Assembly: GCA_049116315.1 (NCBI GenBank)
Contig: JAGDZD010000007.1
Coordinates: 1-64,000, forward strand
Source: Thalassobius sp049116315
GTDB taxonomy: Bacteria > Pseudomonadota > Alphaproteobacteria > Rhodobacterales > Rhodobacteraceae
Reading direction: 5' to 3'
Length of the DNA: 64,000 bases
This document shows positions 34,273 to 42,465 of this stretch, one piece after another (position 1 is the stretch's first letter; each line of letters starts with the position of its first letter). The notes below the pieces were generated by a model that was not told where the DNA came from, ran no database searches, and worked only from the letters and a program-made list of their open reading frames with translations. Position numbers and translations under genes: made by a program.

Positions 34273-34935
34273 TTAGCTTTCGGCACTGCCAAGCTCTTTG
34301 CGGTTTTGCGGCACAAGGAAGATCGCAAGGCTCATGATCGCAAAGGCAAACTCATAGGCTTCCCATTTTCGCGGCGCTGAAATCATCACAATCACCAAGG
34401 TCGTCATCAGCGCGGCCACAGCATAGCGTTTGTGAGGCACAGGCACCGCAAGGCGTCGCGACAGTGTGGTGATCCAACCGATGTGGCCATAGGTCAATGG
34501 CAACACAATCAGATAGAGCAACAGCATCACTGTCAAAAACGATCCAAACAGGGTCGAGGCCAACTGTTCGCCCCCCACCACCAAGTTGTGGATCGTGGTT
34601 TCGTATTGCCGGTTGTGCTCAAGGAAAAACTCACTGGATTCCCAACCGACAATCCGTTGTCCCCAAGAGATTTCCTCTCCGGCGGCAAAGATGAACAGCA
34701 AAGAGTATAGGCCCAACAAAAAGGAGGTCATTCCGTCGGACAGATAGGCCCGCCAGAACAGCGCCAATGAGGCCGTCATCAACAACAGTGACGTGCCATA
34801 TTCGATCAACCCGTCTTCGGCGGCGTAGGTCAATTCAAAGTATTCGGGGGAGACAAGGCCGATGATCAGCGTGGACACCAGAGTGACCGCCAACAGCACC
34901 AGCAGTGCGTTTTCTATTTTCTGTAGGTATGACAT
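34273..34935 (-). CDS. Integral membrane protein of unknown function
   Basis: A 220-aa protein with about six hydrophobic spans. It begins MSYLQKIENALLVLLAVTL (span 1), and a polar loop has the motif 'FAAGEEISWGQRIVGWES' after the third span. The Glu-Glu pair between membrane segments recalls unnamed bacterial families with acidic membrane-edge residues. Convergent with the flavodoxin-like gene. I do not recognise the function. Confidence 0.7.
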   Translation of the reverse strand: MSYLQKIENALLVLLAVTLVSTLIIGLVSPEYFELTYAAEDGLIEYGTSLLLMTASLALFWRAYLSDGMTSFLLGLYSLLFIFAAGEEISWGQRIVGWESSEFFLEHNRQYETTIHNLVVGGEQLASTLFGSFLTVMLLLYLIVLPLTYGHIGWITTLSRRLAVPVPHKRYAVAALMTTLVIVMISAPRKWEAYEFAFAIMSLAIFLVPQNRKELGSAES

Positions 34936-35052
34936 TTCGTGCTTTTTCGTTTGTCCCCACACCTGTTGTGGGTGGACCGCACGTTACCTAATGCTGAGGA
35001 TTTCTCGATCAACGGGGCTCGCCTTAAAGGCGTGGCATCTCACCAGAAAGTG

Positions 35053-35080
35053 AAAACCCCCGCGGCCGGGCCACGGGGGT
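35053..35080 (-). terminator. Rho-independent terminator of rpsU
   Basis: ACCCCCG (35056-35062) pairs with CGGGGGT (35074-35080). On the minus strand the hairpin is followed by TTTT (complement of 35053-35056). It lies about 40 bp downstream of rpsU. Confidence 0.8.
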
Positions 35081-35117
35081 AATCTGAACAATTCTGTTCA
35101 AGCTTACGAAGAAGGGT

Positions 35118-35324
35118 TTACAACATACCTTCGCGCTGGGCTTTCTTACGCGCCAGTTTCCGGGCACGGCGTACTGCTTCAGCTTTCTCGCGCGCTTTTT
35201 TGACGGACGGCTTCTCGAAATGTTGCTTGAGCTTCATTTCACGGAAGACACCTTCACGCTGCAGCTTTTTCTTCAGAGCGCGGAGCGCCTGATCGACGTT
35301 GTTGTCACGAACAGATACCTGCAT
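35118..35324 (-). CDS. rpsU: 30S ribosomal protein S21
   Basis: A 68-aa basic protein with the S21 signature 'MQVSVRDNNVDQALRALKKKLQREGVF' spread over its N-terminus and a Lys/Arg/Ala-rich helical C-terminus ('ARKLARKKAQREG'). It binds the 30S platform near the anti-Shine-Dalgarno region and aids initiation. Monocistronic, with its own terminator. Divergent from the COQ9-like gene. Confidence 0.97.
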   Translation of the reverse strand: MQVSVRDNNVDQALRALKKKLQREGVFREMKLKQHFEKPSVKKAREKAEAVRRARKLARKKAQREGML

Positions 35325-35437
35325 GTGGTTTTCACCACCTTTCTAAGTTGAGTTGCAAGGATTTGCAGGAGGTGGTCCTATAGCAAGGCTCCTGCTAATT
35401 GTCTAGCTGAGCGATGGCCCGAAAAAGGAGTTCCCAG

Positions 35438-36124
35438 ATGACAAGCCCTGATATGTTGGAGGTTCTGTTGGATGCAGCCCTCAACCACGTTGCGTTTGAC
35501 GGCTGGACCGAGACAACCTTTGAAGCCGCTGTCGCTGATTCGGGTTGTGATCCCGTGGTTGCGCGGGCGCTTTATCCACGCGGAGCCGTCGATTTGGCCG
35601 CGGCTTTCCATCGCAGGGGCGACACGCAAATGGCAGCCTATTTGGCCGAAACAGATCTCAGTGAGATGCGGTTTCGTGACCGAATTGCCGCCGCGGTGCG
35701 GTATCGGTTGGACTCAATCCACGACAAGGATGCGGTGCGCCGCGCGATGACCCTGTTCAGCCTGCCGCATCTGGCACCCGAAGGTGTGCGTTTGATTTGG
35801 GGCACAGCTGATCAAATTTGGACGGGGCTTGGCGACACGTCAGATGACATTAATTGGTACAGCAAGCGCGCTACTCTGAGTGGCGTTTACAGCACGACTG
35901 TTCTGTTCTGGCTTGGGGATGACAGCGAAGGTCACGGAAAAACCTGGGCGTTTTTGGATCGCCGGATTGATGACGTTATGCAAATTGAAAAAGTCAAAGC
36001 GGGTCTGCGGGACAATAAGCTGCTGAGCGGTTTAATGGCTGGGCCGATGTCGATTTTGAATAAGGTTCAGGCACCAAACGCACAGTCCTCGGGATTTCCG
36101 GGGCGTTGGACGCGCGACAATTAA
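35438..36124 (+). CDS. COQ9 family protein
   Basis: A 228-aa protein. The start has AAGGAG 8 nt upstream; a longer frame is rejected. The N-terminal half is TetR-like in fold ('MLEVLLDAALNHVAFDGWTETTFEAAV'), and the COQ9 domain follows ('VRYRLDSIHDKDAVRRAMTLFSLP', 'ADQIWTGLGDTSDDINWYSKRATLSGVYSTTVLFWLGD'). COQ9 binds ubiquinone intermediates and supports COQ7 hydroxylation in eukaryotes; bacterial members are presumed to act in ubiquinone synthesis. It is followed after 13 bp by a quinone oxidoreductase. Confidence 0.93.
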   Translation: MTSPDMLEVLLDAALNHVAFDGWTETTFEAAVADSGCDPVVARALYPRGAVDLAAAFHRRGDTQMAAYLAETDLSEMRFRDRIAAAVRYRLDSIHDKDAVRRAMTLFSLPHLAPEGVRLIWGTADQIWTGLGDTSDDINWYSKRATLSGVYSTTVLFWLGDDSEGHGKTWAFLDRRIDDVMQIEKVKAGLRDNKLLSGLMAGPMSILNKVQAPNAQSSGFPGRWTRDN

Positions 36125-36137
36125 ACAAGGATAGCAC

Positions 36138-37124
36138 ATGACACAGACGATGCGGGTTGTTGAAATCTCAGAGCCGGGTGGTCCTGAGGTGCTGACTTTG
36201 GCCGAACGCGCCATTCCCAGCCCCAAGGCTGGTGAGGTCTTGATCAAAGTGGCTTATGCCGGGGTCAATCGCCCGGACGCTTTGCAACGCGCAGGTCTTT
36301 ATGCGCCTCCTCCTTCAGCCAGCGATTTGCCCGGTCTTGAGGCCTCTGGCGAGGTGGCTGCTGTAGGGGCTGGGGTGACAGAATGGTCTATTGGGGATCA
36401 GGTCTGCGCTTTGTTGCCGGGAGGCGGCTACGCAGAGTATGTCACAACGCCCAGTGCCCATTGTCTGCCGGTTCCCAAGGGCATGGATTTGAAAGAAGCA
36501 GCTTGCCTGTGTGAGACGTATTTCACGGTTTGGTCCAATGTGTTCCAACGCGGCGGGTTGCAGGCAGGTGAGCGGATTTTGATCCATGGGGGCAGTTCCG
36601 GCATTGGCACAACTGCCATTCAGTTGGCTCGCGAATTTGGCGCTCGGGTCTTTACGACCGTTGGAAACCAAGCCAAGGCCGCAGCCTGTGCAAGGTTGGG
36701 CGCTGAAAAGACGATCATCTACAAAGACGAAGATTTTGTCGATGTGCTCAAGAAAGAAGGAGGGGCAAACCTAATCCTCGACATGGTGGGGGGGCTCTAT
36801 ATTCCCCGCAATATTCGCGCCTTGGCTGATGATGGTCGGTTGGTGCAAATTGCCTTTTTGAATGGCCCAAAAGTCGAGTTGAACTTTTCGCAGGTGATGA
36901 TGCGGCGTTTGACCCTGACCGGCTCGACACTTCGGCCACAAAGCAATCTGGCCAAGGCGCGCATTGCCGACAGTTTGAAAACGCATGTCTGGCCACTTTT
37001 GGAGGCCAAAAAAATCGGCCCCATTATGGATAGTGACTTTGAGTTGTCCAACGCAGCAGCCGCGCACAAACGGATGGAAGCAGGGGACCACATTGGTAAA
37101 ATCGTTCTCTCGGTTTGGGAATAG
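36138..37124 (+). CDS. NAD(P)H-quinone oxidoreductase (PIG3-type medium-chain reductase)
   Basis: A 328-aa zinc-free medium-chain dehydrogenase/reductase. The nucleotide motif is 'ILIHGGSSGIGTTAIQLAREFGARV'. Quinone-oxidoreductase features include 'GVNRPDALQRAGLY', 'PGLEASGEVAAVG' and 'LPGGGYAEY'. No structural zinc cysteines were seen. It reduces quinones or enones with NADPH. It is 13 bp after the COQ9 gene, suggesting co-expression. Confidence 0.92.
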   Translation: MTQTMRVVEISEPGGPEVLTLAERAIPSPKAGEVLIKVAYAGVNRPDALQRAGLYAPPPSASDLPGLEASGEVAAVGAGVTEWSIGDQVCALLPGGGYAEYVTTPSAHCLPVPKGMDLKEAACLCETYFTVWSNVFQRGGLQAGERILIHGGSSGIGTTAIQLAREFGARVFTTVGNQAKAAACARLGAEKTIIYKDEDFVDVLKKEGGANLILDMVGGLYIPRNIRALADDGRLVQIAFLNGPKVELNFSQVMMRRLTLTGSTLRPQSNLAKARIADSLKTHVWPLLEAKKIGPIMDSDFELSNAAAAHKRMEAGDHIGKIVLSVWE

Positions 37125-37344
37125 TCATCTTAAGGTTGCGTTCAGACTTATTGCGGATAATTTGTAATTAGTTGTAAAGTATTGTTTTTCGACCGTGAAT
37201 AACTGGAGATTTGGGAGAGATCTATTTTGGGTTGAGTAGTGGCCTCGTTTTTTGAAAATTCGGCCTGAATTTTTTGTATTTCTATTGTTGAAGCCGGATA
37301 TCGACTGCATAAGTTTGTCTAAACGAAACATAAAAGGCACGCAT
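37125..37344 (+). promoter_or_regulatory. AT-rich upstream region of the H-NS-like gene
   Basis: A 220-bp interval clearly richer in A+T than its surroundings, with repeated T-runs (about 37183-37188, 37250-37255, 37270-37275) and A-tracts. H-NS-like proteins prefer such DNA, so self-regulation is plausible. No consensus promoter pair was assigned. Confidence 0.4.
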
Positions 37345-37677
37345 ATGACCGACTCCCGTCCTGTCGATTTGGAAGGCTTCTCTTTGGCTGAACTGAAGTC
37401 TCTTGAAAAGAAAGTCAGCAAGGCCATTGCCAATTTTGAAGCGCGCAAACGCAAAGAGGCGCTTTCCGAGCTGGAAGCAAAGGCCAAAGAGATGGGCTTT
37501 ACCTTATCTGAGCTGACTGGCGATAAGATTGCCAAGTTCCCGGGCAAAACTGCGGGCGTCGCCAAATATGCCAACCCAGAAAATCCAGACCAAACCTGGA
37601 CAGGCAAAGGTCGCCGTCCTGATTGGTTTGTGGCGGCGATTGACGGCGGGAAATCGCGCGAAGATCTGGAAATCTAA
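37345..37677 (+). CDS. H-NS-family nucleoid protein
   Basis: A 110-aa protein. The N-terminal coiled-coil oligomerisation region ('LAELKSLEKKVSKAIANFEARKRKEALSELEAKAKEMG') precedes a C-terminal DNA-binding AT-hook-like domain with 'YANPENPDQTWTGKGRRPDWF'. The TWxGKGRRPxW motif defines the family. It likely silences AT-rich genes and shapes the nucleoid. Start at MTDSRPVDLEG. Convergent with RNase T2, 10 bp apart. Confidence 0.93.
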   Translation: MTDSRPVDLEGFSLAELKSLEKKVSKAIANFEARKRKEALSELEAKAKEMGFTLSELTGDKIAKFPGKTAGVAKYANPENPDQTWTGKGRRPDWFVAAIDGGKSREDLEI

Positions 37678-37687
37678 CTCTGGTACG

Positions 37688-38323
37688 TCACTGAATCGGG
37701 TCAAGCAGGGCGTCATTCAATGTGCAATCACGAATGACGTCGCGCCCACAGGGCACCGGATCTAAAGATTTTGAAAGACAAATGCGGGCCTCTTGGATGC
37801 GCCCGGATTTGCACGTTACAGTGACCATATCTGGCGTGAGCTGCGGGTTGTCCTTGATGAACGCCTGTTCGATCAAACTGGCCGGCAGCGTCACCGGACG
37901 TTCCAATTTGCGCAGCACGCCGGGGCGTTCAATGCTGTCATAGGCTTGGCGGGCCAGTTTGTAATAGGCTGAGGCCGTTAGTCCCGAGCAGACGCCGTGC
38001 TTTTTCCATTGATGCCACGCGGATCCCGAGCTGCCCATAATGTCGACCATGTCATTGGTCATACCCCGGCTCGGAGGCGCGTTGACGGTATTGCAATAAG
38101 ATGGCCAGCCCCGGTGAAACTGGGGCCACAACCCATGCAGAACCCAGCCATGGTCTTTGCTTTCGTCACATTGCGGAGAGTTGCGCGCTTTACCTTCGAG
38201 GGCGCACCAAGTCGGAGACCAGTTGAGCGCCAGCACATAATAGTCAAACTCACCTGACGTCTCACCTTCGGCCCAAAGCGGGCTGGCGAGAGACAAAAAT
38301 AGGGCAATCAGGGGGATGCGCAT
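37688..38323 (-). CDS. Ribonuclease T2 family protein (exported)
   Basis: A 211-aa protein with a Sec signal peptide (MRIPLIALFLSLASPLWA). Both catalytic CAS motifs are present: 'HGLWPQF' (CAS I) and 'WKKHGVCSG' (CAS II). 'YYVLALNWSPTWC' opens the mature enzyme. T2 RNases cleave single-stranded RNA through 2',3'-cyclic intermediates in the periplasm, giving potential substrates for the exported CpdB in this window. Six or more cysteines suggest disulfides. Confidence 0.94.
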   Translation of the reverse strand: MRIPLIALFLSLASPLWAEGETSGEFDYYVLALNWSPTWCALEGKARNSPQCDESKDHGWVLHGLWPQFHRGWPSYCNTVNAPPSRGMTNDMVDIMGSSGSAWHQWKKHGVCSGLTASAYYKLARQAYDSIERPGVLRKLERPVTLPASLIEQAFIKDNPQLTPDMVTVTCKSGRIQEARICLSKSLDPVPCGRDVIRDCTLNDALLDPIQ

Positions 38324-38446
38324 TCACTCTTTCCTTATGAGGCGGTTCCTACTATATAGACGCCAAGTCCCCCTACAAGGTAGCCCGTTCCGAATGGAAC
38401 AGCCTGATTCAGGCAACGGGGAAGATTTGAGTTAAGGAGAACTGCA

Positions 38447-39199
38447 ATGTCAAAACCGATTATGGCGAAAGCCACGGCTGTTTGGTTGATCGACAACACC
38501 ACTCTCAGCTTCAAACAGATTGCTGATTTTGTTGGCATGCACGAGCTGGAAATTCAGGGCATCGCCGATGGCGATGTTGCTCCAGGCGTCAAAGGTTTTG
38601 ATCCTGTGGCCAACAACCAGTTGACCCAAGAAGAGATCGACAGCGCGCAGAACAACCCGATGTATCGCCTGAAGTTGAAATTCAACTCGGCGGCCGTTGG
38701 GGAAGAAAAGCGCCGTGGCCCACGCTATACACCTCTGTCCAAACGTCAGGACCGCCCGGCGTCGATCTATTGGTTGGTAAAGTTCCACCCTGAGCTGACC
38801 GATGGTCAGATCTCGAAGCTGGTGGGCACAACCAAGCCTACGATCCAAGCCATTCGTGAGCGGACACATTGGAATATTGCGAATATTCAGCCGGTTGATC
38901 CGGTGGCCCTGGGCCTGTGTAAGCAATCCGAGCTGGATGCAGCGATCCAAAAAGCTGTGGCCAAGCAAGCGGCTGATGGCGTTGTGATGAACGATGACGA
39001 GCGTCGCAAATTGGTCAGCACCGAGCAATCGTTGGCCATGGAAGAAGAGGCTCCGAAAATCCCAAGCTCGATGAGCGGCTTGGAAGCGTTCAGCCTGCGT
39101 GACGACGAAGAAGAGAAAAAGGAAGAAGAGGTTATCGATGCGGATAGCTTCTTTAACCTGCCAGGTGGCGATGCCGCTGAGGACGATAAAAACGACTGA
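38447..39199 (+). CDS. trcR: Cell-cycle transcriptional regulator TrcR (DUF1013)
   Basis: A 250-aa DUF1013 protein, a family limited to alphaproteobacteria. It has two homologous helix-turn-helix-like segments: 'ATAVWLIDNTTLSFKQIADFVGMHELEIQGIADG' (~6-40) and 'ASIYWLVKFHPELTDGQISKLVGTTKPTIQAIRE' (~105-138). The C-terminus is acidic with a Glu/Lys run. TrcR is described as a conserved regulator in this class. The start has AAGGAG 8 nt upstream and a terminator follows the stop. Confidence 0.92.
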   Translation: MSKPIMAKATAVWLIDNTTLSFKQIADFVGMHELEIQGIADGDVAPGVKGFDPVANNQLTQEEIDSAQNNPMYRLKLKFNSAAVGEEKRRGPRYTPLSKRQDRPASIYWLVKFHPELTDGQISKLVGTTKPTIQAIRERTHWNIANIQPVDPVALGLCKQSELDAAIQKAVAKQAADGVVMNDDERRKLVSTEQSLAMEEEAPKIPSSMSGLEAFSLRDDEEEKKEEEVIDADSFFNLPGGDAAEDDKND

Positions 39200-39231
39200 T
39201 CCAGCACTGCCTTTTGGTGACGTGTTTGAAG

Positions 39232-39255
39232 CCCGGGCCTTGTGCCCGGGTTTTT
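39232..39255 (+). terminator. Rho-independent terminator of trcR
   Basis: CCCGGGC (39232-39238) pairs with GCCCGGG (39244-39250) with a 5-nt loop, followed by five T and GCGTT. Confidence 0.9.
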
Positions 39256-39285
39256 GCGTTTCAAGCTGCGGCGCGGTGGCGTCGT

Positions 39286-39306
39286 GAGTATTTGAAGCAA
39301 GATGAA
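39286..39306 (+). repeat. Dispersed GAGTATTT-GCAAGATGAA repeat, copy 1
   Basis: One of three copies in this window of a short conserved element (GAGTATTT, 3-5 variable bases, GCAAGATGAA). This one lies downstream of the trcR terminator in non-coding DNA. Similar intergenic elements are common in Rhodobacterales genomes from memory. Confidence 0.7.
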
Positions 39307-39590
39307 ATGGGGGCGCGCGCCAAAGTTTGGGGTGGTGCAATTGGGGTGTGTGATTCGATTAGTTGGCCCGTGTGGTGGTGGGCGGAAGGCAGAGGCGTTT
39401 GGATGTTGGGGTGCGGTGAATTTGATCGAAAGTGGAGTGTGTGTAAGGGGAATTGGGATTTGGCGCGAGAATGTGCAGCAAATAGTGCCGTCCGTTTTTG
39501 ATCATATTTGGGGTCTCGATCGCGTGGTGACGCTTTTGGTTTGGCGGTGTAAAAAATGTCTTGATTGGGCAGAGTGTTGGCCCTAAATGC
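39307..39590. other. GT-rich non-coding stretch
   Basis: About 280 bp between the repeat and the decarboxylase leader. The plus strand is strikingly rich in G and T with many GGTGG/TGGGG runs (39307-39445). No credible reading frame or known RNA was recognised. Confidence 0.5.
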
Positions 39591-39716
39591 CGCTCTAAGA
39601 CGCCAACGCACGCGCCTCTGGCCAAGGTTCTTTGGGATCTTCGTGTTTACGTAGCGACGGTAACGTCTCCGTTGGAAGTGAGAGGCCCTTTGGGGCCGGC
39701 TCTGTTGGAGATGACC
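39591..39716 (+). promoter_or_regulatory. Structured 5' leader of the ornithine decarboxylase gene
   Basis: A hairpin AGAG-GCCC (39681-39688) with GGGC-(CGG)-CTCT (39693-39703) lies inside an outer pair TCTCC (39666-39670)/GGAGA (39707-39711). That right arm is the Shine-Dalgarno sequence. Alphaproteobacterial ornithine decarboxylase genes are known to carry the speF leader motif; I cannot confirm this leader belongs to it. Confidence 0.45.
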
Positions 39717-40889
39717 ATGAACGCCTACGTAGCCCCTTTGGTGCGCAGCACAGCTGTGCCGGCGCAATCCCGTATCGAAACTTTTGTCAAAGCGCAGGAT
39801 TTTGACCATCCCACCTTGGTGATGGATCGCTCTTTGGTCGTGGCCCAGTTTCAGGCGCTGCGGCACGGTTTGGCGGGTGCGGATATCCATTACGCCGTCA
39901 AGGCCAACCCCGCACCTGAGATCATCGCGGCATTGGTTGCGCAGGGCGCCCATTTTGACGCGGCTTCGCGCGGGGAAATTGAGTTATGCTTGGCGCAAGG
40001 CGCCCGGCCGGATCAGATTTCATTCGGCAACACGATAAAGCGGGCTCGCGACATCGCGTTTGCGCACAGCTGTGGTGTGACCCTATTTGCCGCGGATGCC
40101 AGCGAAGAGATTGAAAAGATCGCCCAGCACGCGCCGGGGGCTGAGGTCTATTTGCGGGTGCTGGTGGGCGAGACCGGTGCGGATTGGCCGTTGAGCCGTA
40201 AGTTTGGCGCGGGTGGGGCGATGATCCCGGCCTTGGCCCGGCAAGCGGCAGAGCTGGGGTTGCGCCCGGTTGGCCTGTCCTTTCACGTTGGCAGCCAGGC
40301 GCGGGATCCCAAAATGTGGATCGAGACTTTGGACCACATGGATCGGGTCTGGCAGCAGCTGCGCGGGTTGGGTTTTGACGTCGATCTGATCAATATCGGC
40401 GGAGGGTTCCCCGCCTTTCATGGCGAAAAGATTTTGCCGGCGCAGATCTATGCGGCGCAGGTGATGGAGATGGTGAAGGCCCGGTTTCACGGCGCCCAGC
40501 GGATCATCGCTGAGCCGGGGCGCGGGTTGGTGGCCCATGCCGGGATGATCAGTGCCGAAGTGGTTTTGGTGTCACGCAAGTCAGAGGATGATCCGCTGCG
40601 GTGGGTCTATCTGGACATTGGCAAGTTTTCGGGCTTGGCGGAAACCATGGATGAGGCGATCCGGTATCAATTTGTCACTGAGAAAGACCAACAAGCGCAT
40701 GAGCCATGTGTACTGGCGGGACCGTCCTGTGACAGTGCGGATGTGCTTTATGAGAAGCACCCTGTGCCCTTGCCGGTGGGATTGTGCGCTGGGGATCGGG
40801 TTTTGATCCGCAATTGTGGTGCCTACACCTCGAGCTATGCCTCGGTCGGGTTCAATGGTTTTCCACCATTGGATGTGATTGTTTTGTAG
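39717..40889 (+). CDS. Type III PLP-dependent decarboxylase (ornithine/lysine decarboxylase type)
   Basis: A 390-aa alanine-racemase-fold decarboxylase. The PLP Lys is in 'DIHYAVKANP', with 'LSFHVGSQ' and the phosphate-binding 'NIGGGFPAF'. The specificity/active-site Cys region is 'GPSCDSADVLYEKH', and 'NCGAYTSSYAS' is at the C-terminus. It makes putrescine from ornithine (possibly cadaverine from lysine). The start MNAYVAP has GGAG 6 nt upstream; an ATG 6 bp earlier abuts that site. A long structured leader precedes it. Confidence 0.9.
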   Translation: MNAYVAPLVRSTAVPAQSRIETFVKAQDFDHPTLVMDRSLVVAQFQALRHGLAGADIHYAVKANPAPEIIAALVAQGAHFDAASRGEIELCLAQGARPDQISFGNTIKRARDIAFAHSCGVTLFAADASEEIEKIAQHAPGAEVYLRVLVGETGADWPLSRKFGAGGAMIPALARQAAELGLRPVGLSFHVGSQARDPKMWIETLDHMDRVWQQLRGLGFDVDLINIGGGFPAFHGEKILPAQIYAAQVMEMVKARFHGAQRIIAEPGRGLVAHAGMISAEVVLVSRKSEDDPLRWVYLDIGKFSGLAETMDEAIRYQFVTEKDQQAHEPCVLAGPSCDSADVLYEKHPVPLPVGLCAGDRVLIRNCGAYTSSYASVGFNGFPPLDVIVL

Positions 40890-40988
40890 AAATTACCGCT
40901 AAGATGGAGTACCCTCTGTGTTGTGCCCCGTATTTTGGGGGCGCGGAATGCGCGGGCAGATAGGTCCCATTTGAGCAGGTGTTTTACG

Positions 40989-41735
40989 ATGATTGAACGG
41001 TTTGCCGTCATTGCGGATATACATGGAAATTCCGACGCTTTGAGCGCGGTTCTGAGCGAGATTGACGGGATGGGCATTCCTGAGATCATCAACCTGGGTG
41101 ATCATTTCAGCGGCCCACTTGACCCATCGGGGACTGCGGAGATTCTGGCCAAGCGCGCGATGCGATCCATTCGGGGCAATCATGACCGCACGCTGATTTC
41201 CGTGGGGGCCGCGGAGATGGGGCCGTCGGATCAGAACGCTTTGGGCTGCCTGCCCGGATCGGCGATGGACTGGCTGACAACCTTACCGCCTATGTTGTCC
41301 CTGAATGATGAAATCTTTGCCTGCCATGGCACCCCATTCAGTGATTCTAGCTATTGGGTTGAAGAGGTGACGGCGCAGGGGCAGGTTCAGAAGTCGACGC
41401 AAAGTGACATTGAAGCCAAGGTCGAAGGCCTGAACCATCAGGTGTTTTTATGCGGGCACTCGCATTTGCCCAATGTCGTCAAAATGCGGGCGGGGCAGGT
41501 TTTGGTCAATCCAGGCAGTGTTGGCTGCCCGGCCTATACGGACACGCACCCGGTGACCCATAAGATTGAAACAGGCACCGCGCAGGCGTCCTTTGCGGTG
41601 CTGGAAAAGCAGACAGAGGGATGGTCGGCTGCGCTGCATCTGGTGGCTTATGACACTGCGCGCATGGCCTCTTGTGCGCGCAGCAATGGGCGTGAAGATT
41701 GGGTGCAGGCGGTCAAAACCGGGCGGGTGAATTGA
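40989..41735 (+). CDS. Calcineurin-like metallophosphoesterase (YfcE/ApaH-like)
   Basis: A 248-aa protein with the metal motifs 'VIADIHGNSDAL', 'NLGDHFSGPLDP', 'IRGNHDR' and C-terminal 'LCGHSHLPNV' plus 'VLVNPGSVGCP'. These match bacterial serine/threonine- or nucleotide-type phosphoesterases. The start at MIERFAVIADIHG is preferred over an upstream extension. Its stop abuts the convergent recR stop with no gap. Physiological substrate unknown. Confidence 0.9.
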   Translation: MIERFAVIADIHGNSDALSAVLSEIDGMGIPEIINLGDHFSGPLDPSGTAEILAKRAMRSIRGNHDRTLISVGAAEMGPSDQNALGCLPGSAMDWLTTLPPMLSLNDEIFACHGTPFSDSSYWVEEVTAQGQVQKSTQSDIEAKVEGLNHQVFLCGHSHLPNVVKMRAGQVLVNPGSVGCPAYTDTHPVTHKIETGTAQASFAVLEKQTEGWSAALHLVAYDTARMASCARSNGREDWVQAVKTGRVN

Positions 41736-42335
41736 TCACAGGGGTTTGCGTGCGGTGAGCGCCGCTGAGATTGTGCCCTCGTCCAGATAATCCAACTCAC
41801 CGCCGATCGGCACACCTTGAGCCAGTGAACTGAGGCTGACACGGTCTTCGAGTTGATCGGCGATATAATGGGCCGTTGTCTGGCCATCGACCGTGGCGTT
41901 TAGTGCCAAGATCACTTCGCTGATTGCTTCGGTGGTGACGCGATCCACCAGTTTTGGAATGCGGAGTTGATCCGGGCCCACCGCATCCAGGGCTGAAAGG
42001 GTGCCGCCCAACACGTGATAGCGCCCTTTGAACACTGCAGCACGCTCCATCGCCCAAAGATCGGCCACGTCTTCGACCACACAGAGTTGACCATTGGCGC
42101 GTTTTTCAGAGGTGCAGATGGCGCAGATATCGCTGGTGCCGACATTGCCACAATTGAGACATTCGCGGGCTGAGGCGGCCACTTTCTGCATTTGATCGGC
42201 CAATGGCGTGAACAACAGCGCCCGTTTGCGGATCATATGCAGCACAGCACGTCGCGCCGATCTGGGCCCCAGCCCGGGCAGCTTGGCCAGCATTTCAATG
42301 AGGGCATCAATGTCTTGGGTGGAATTATCGCTCAT
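41736..42335 (-). CDS. recR: Recombination mediator RecR
   Basis: A 199-aa DNA-binding protein of the RecFOR pathway. Seen: N-terminal helix-hairpin-helix ('LPGLGPRSARRAVLHMI'), the four-Cys zinc finger ('CLNCGNVGTSDICAIC') and the Toprim domain ('LCVVEDVADLWAMERA', 'YHVLGGTLSALDAVGPDQL'). It helps load RecA at single-strand gaps. It is last in the dnaX-ybaB-recR group, the classic order. Confidence 0.97.
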   Translation of the reverse strand: MSDNSTQDIDALIEMLAKLPGLGPRSARRAVLHMIRKRALLFTPLADQMQKVAASARECLNCGNVGTSDICAICTSEKRANGQLCVVEDVADLWAMERAAVFKGRYHVLGGTLSALDAVGPDQLRIPKLVDRVTTEAISEVILALNATVDGQTTAHYIADQLEDRVSLSSLAQGVPIGGELDYLDEGTISAALTARKPL

Positions 42336-42410
42336 CTCGTTAATCTAAGAGGAGTGACAGCATTTGCACAGCGCAAATCACGCCGGAGGGTCACGCTTTG
42401 TTGCGCGCGC

Positions 42411-42443
42411 CGCCTCCGGCGGGAGTATTTTTGGCAAGATGAA
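42411..42443 (+). repeat. Dispersed repeat, copy 2, with GC hairpin
   Basis: CGCCTCCGGCGG is followed by GAGTATTTTTGGCAAGATGAA in the recR-ybaB gap. CGCCGGAG at 42381-42388 pairs with CTCCGGCG at 42414-42421, so this copy is flanked by a potential hairpin. It is the most complete copy of the three. Confidence 0.75.
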
Positions 42444-42465
42444 TACAGGGCAGTTGGGGCTGACC

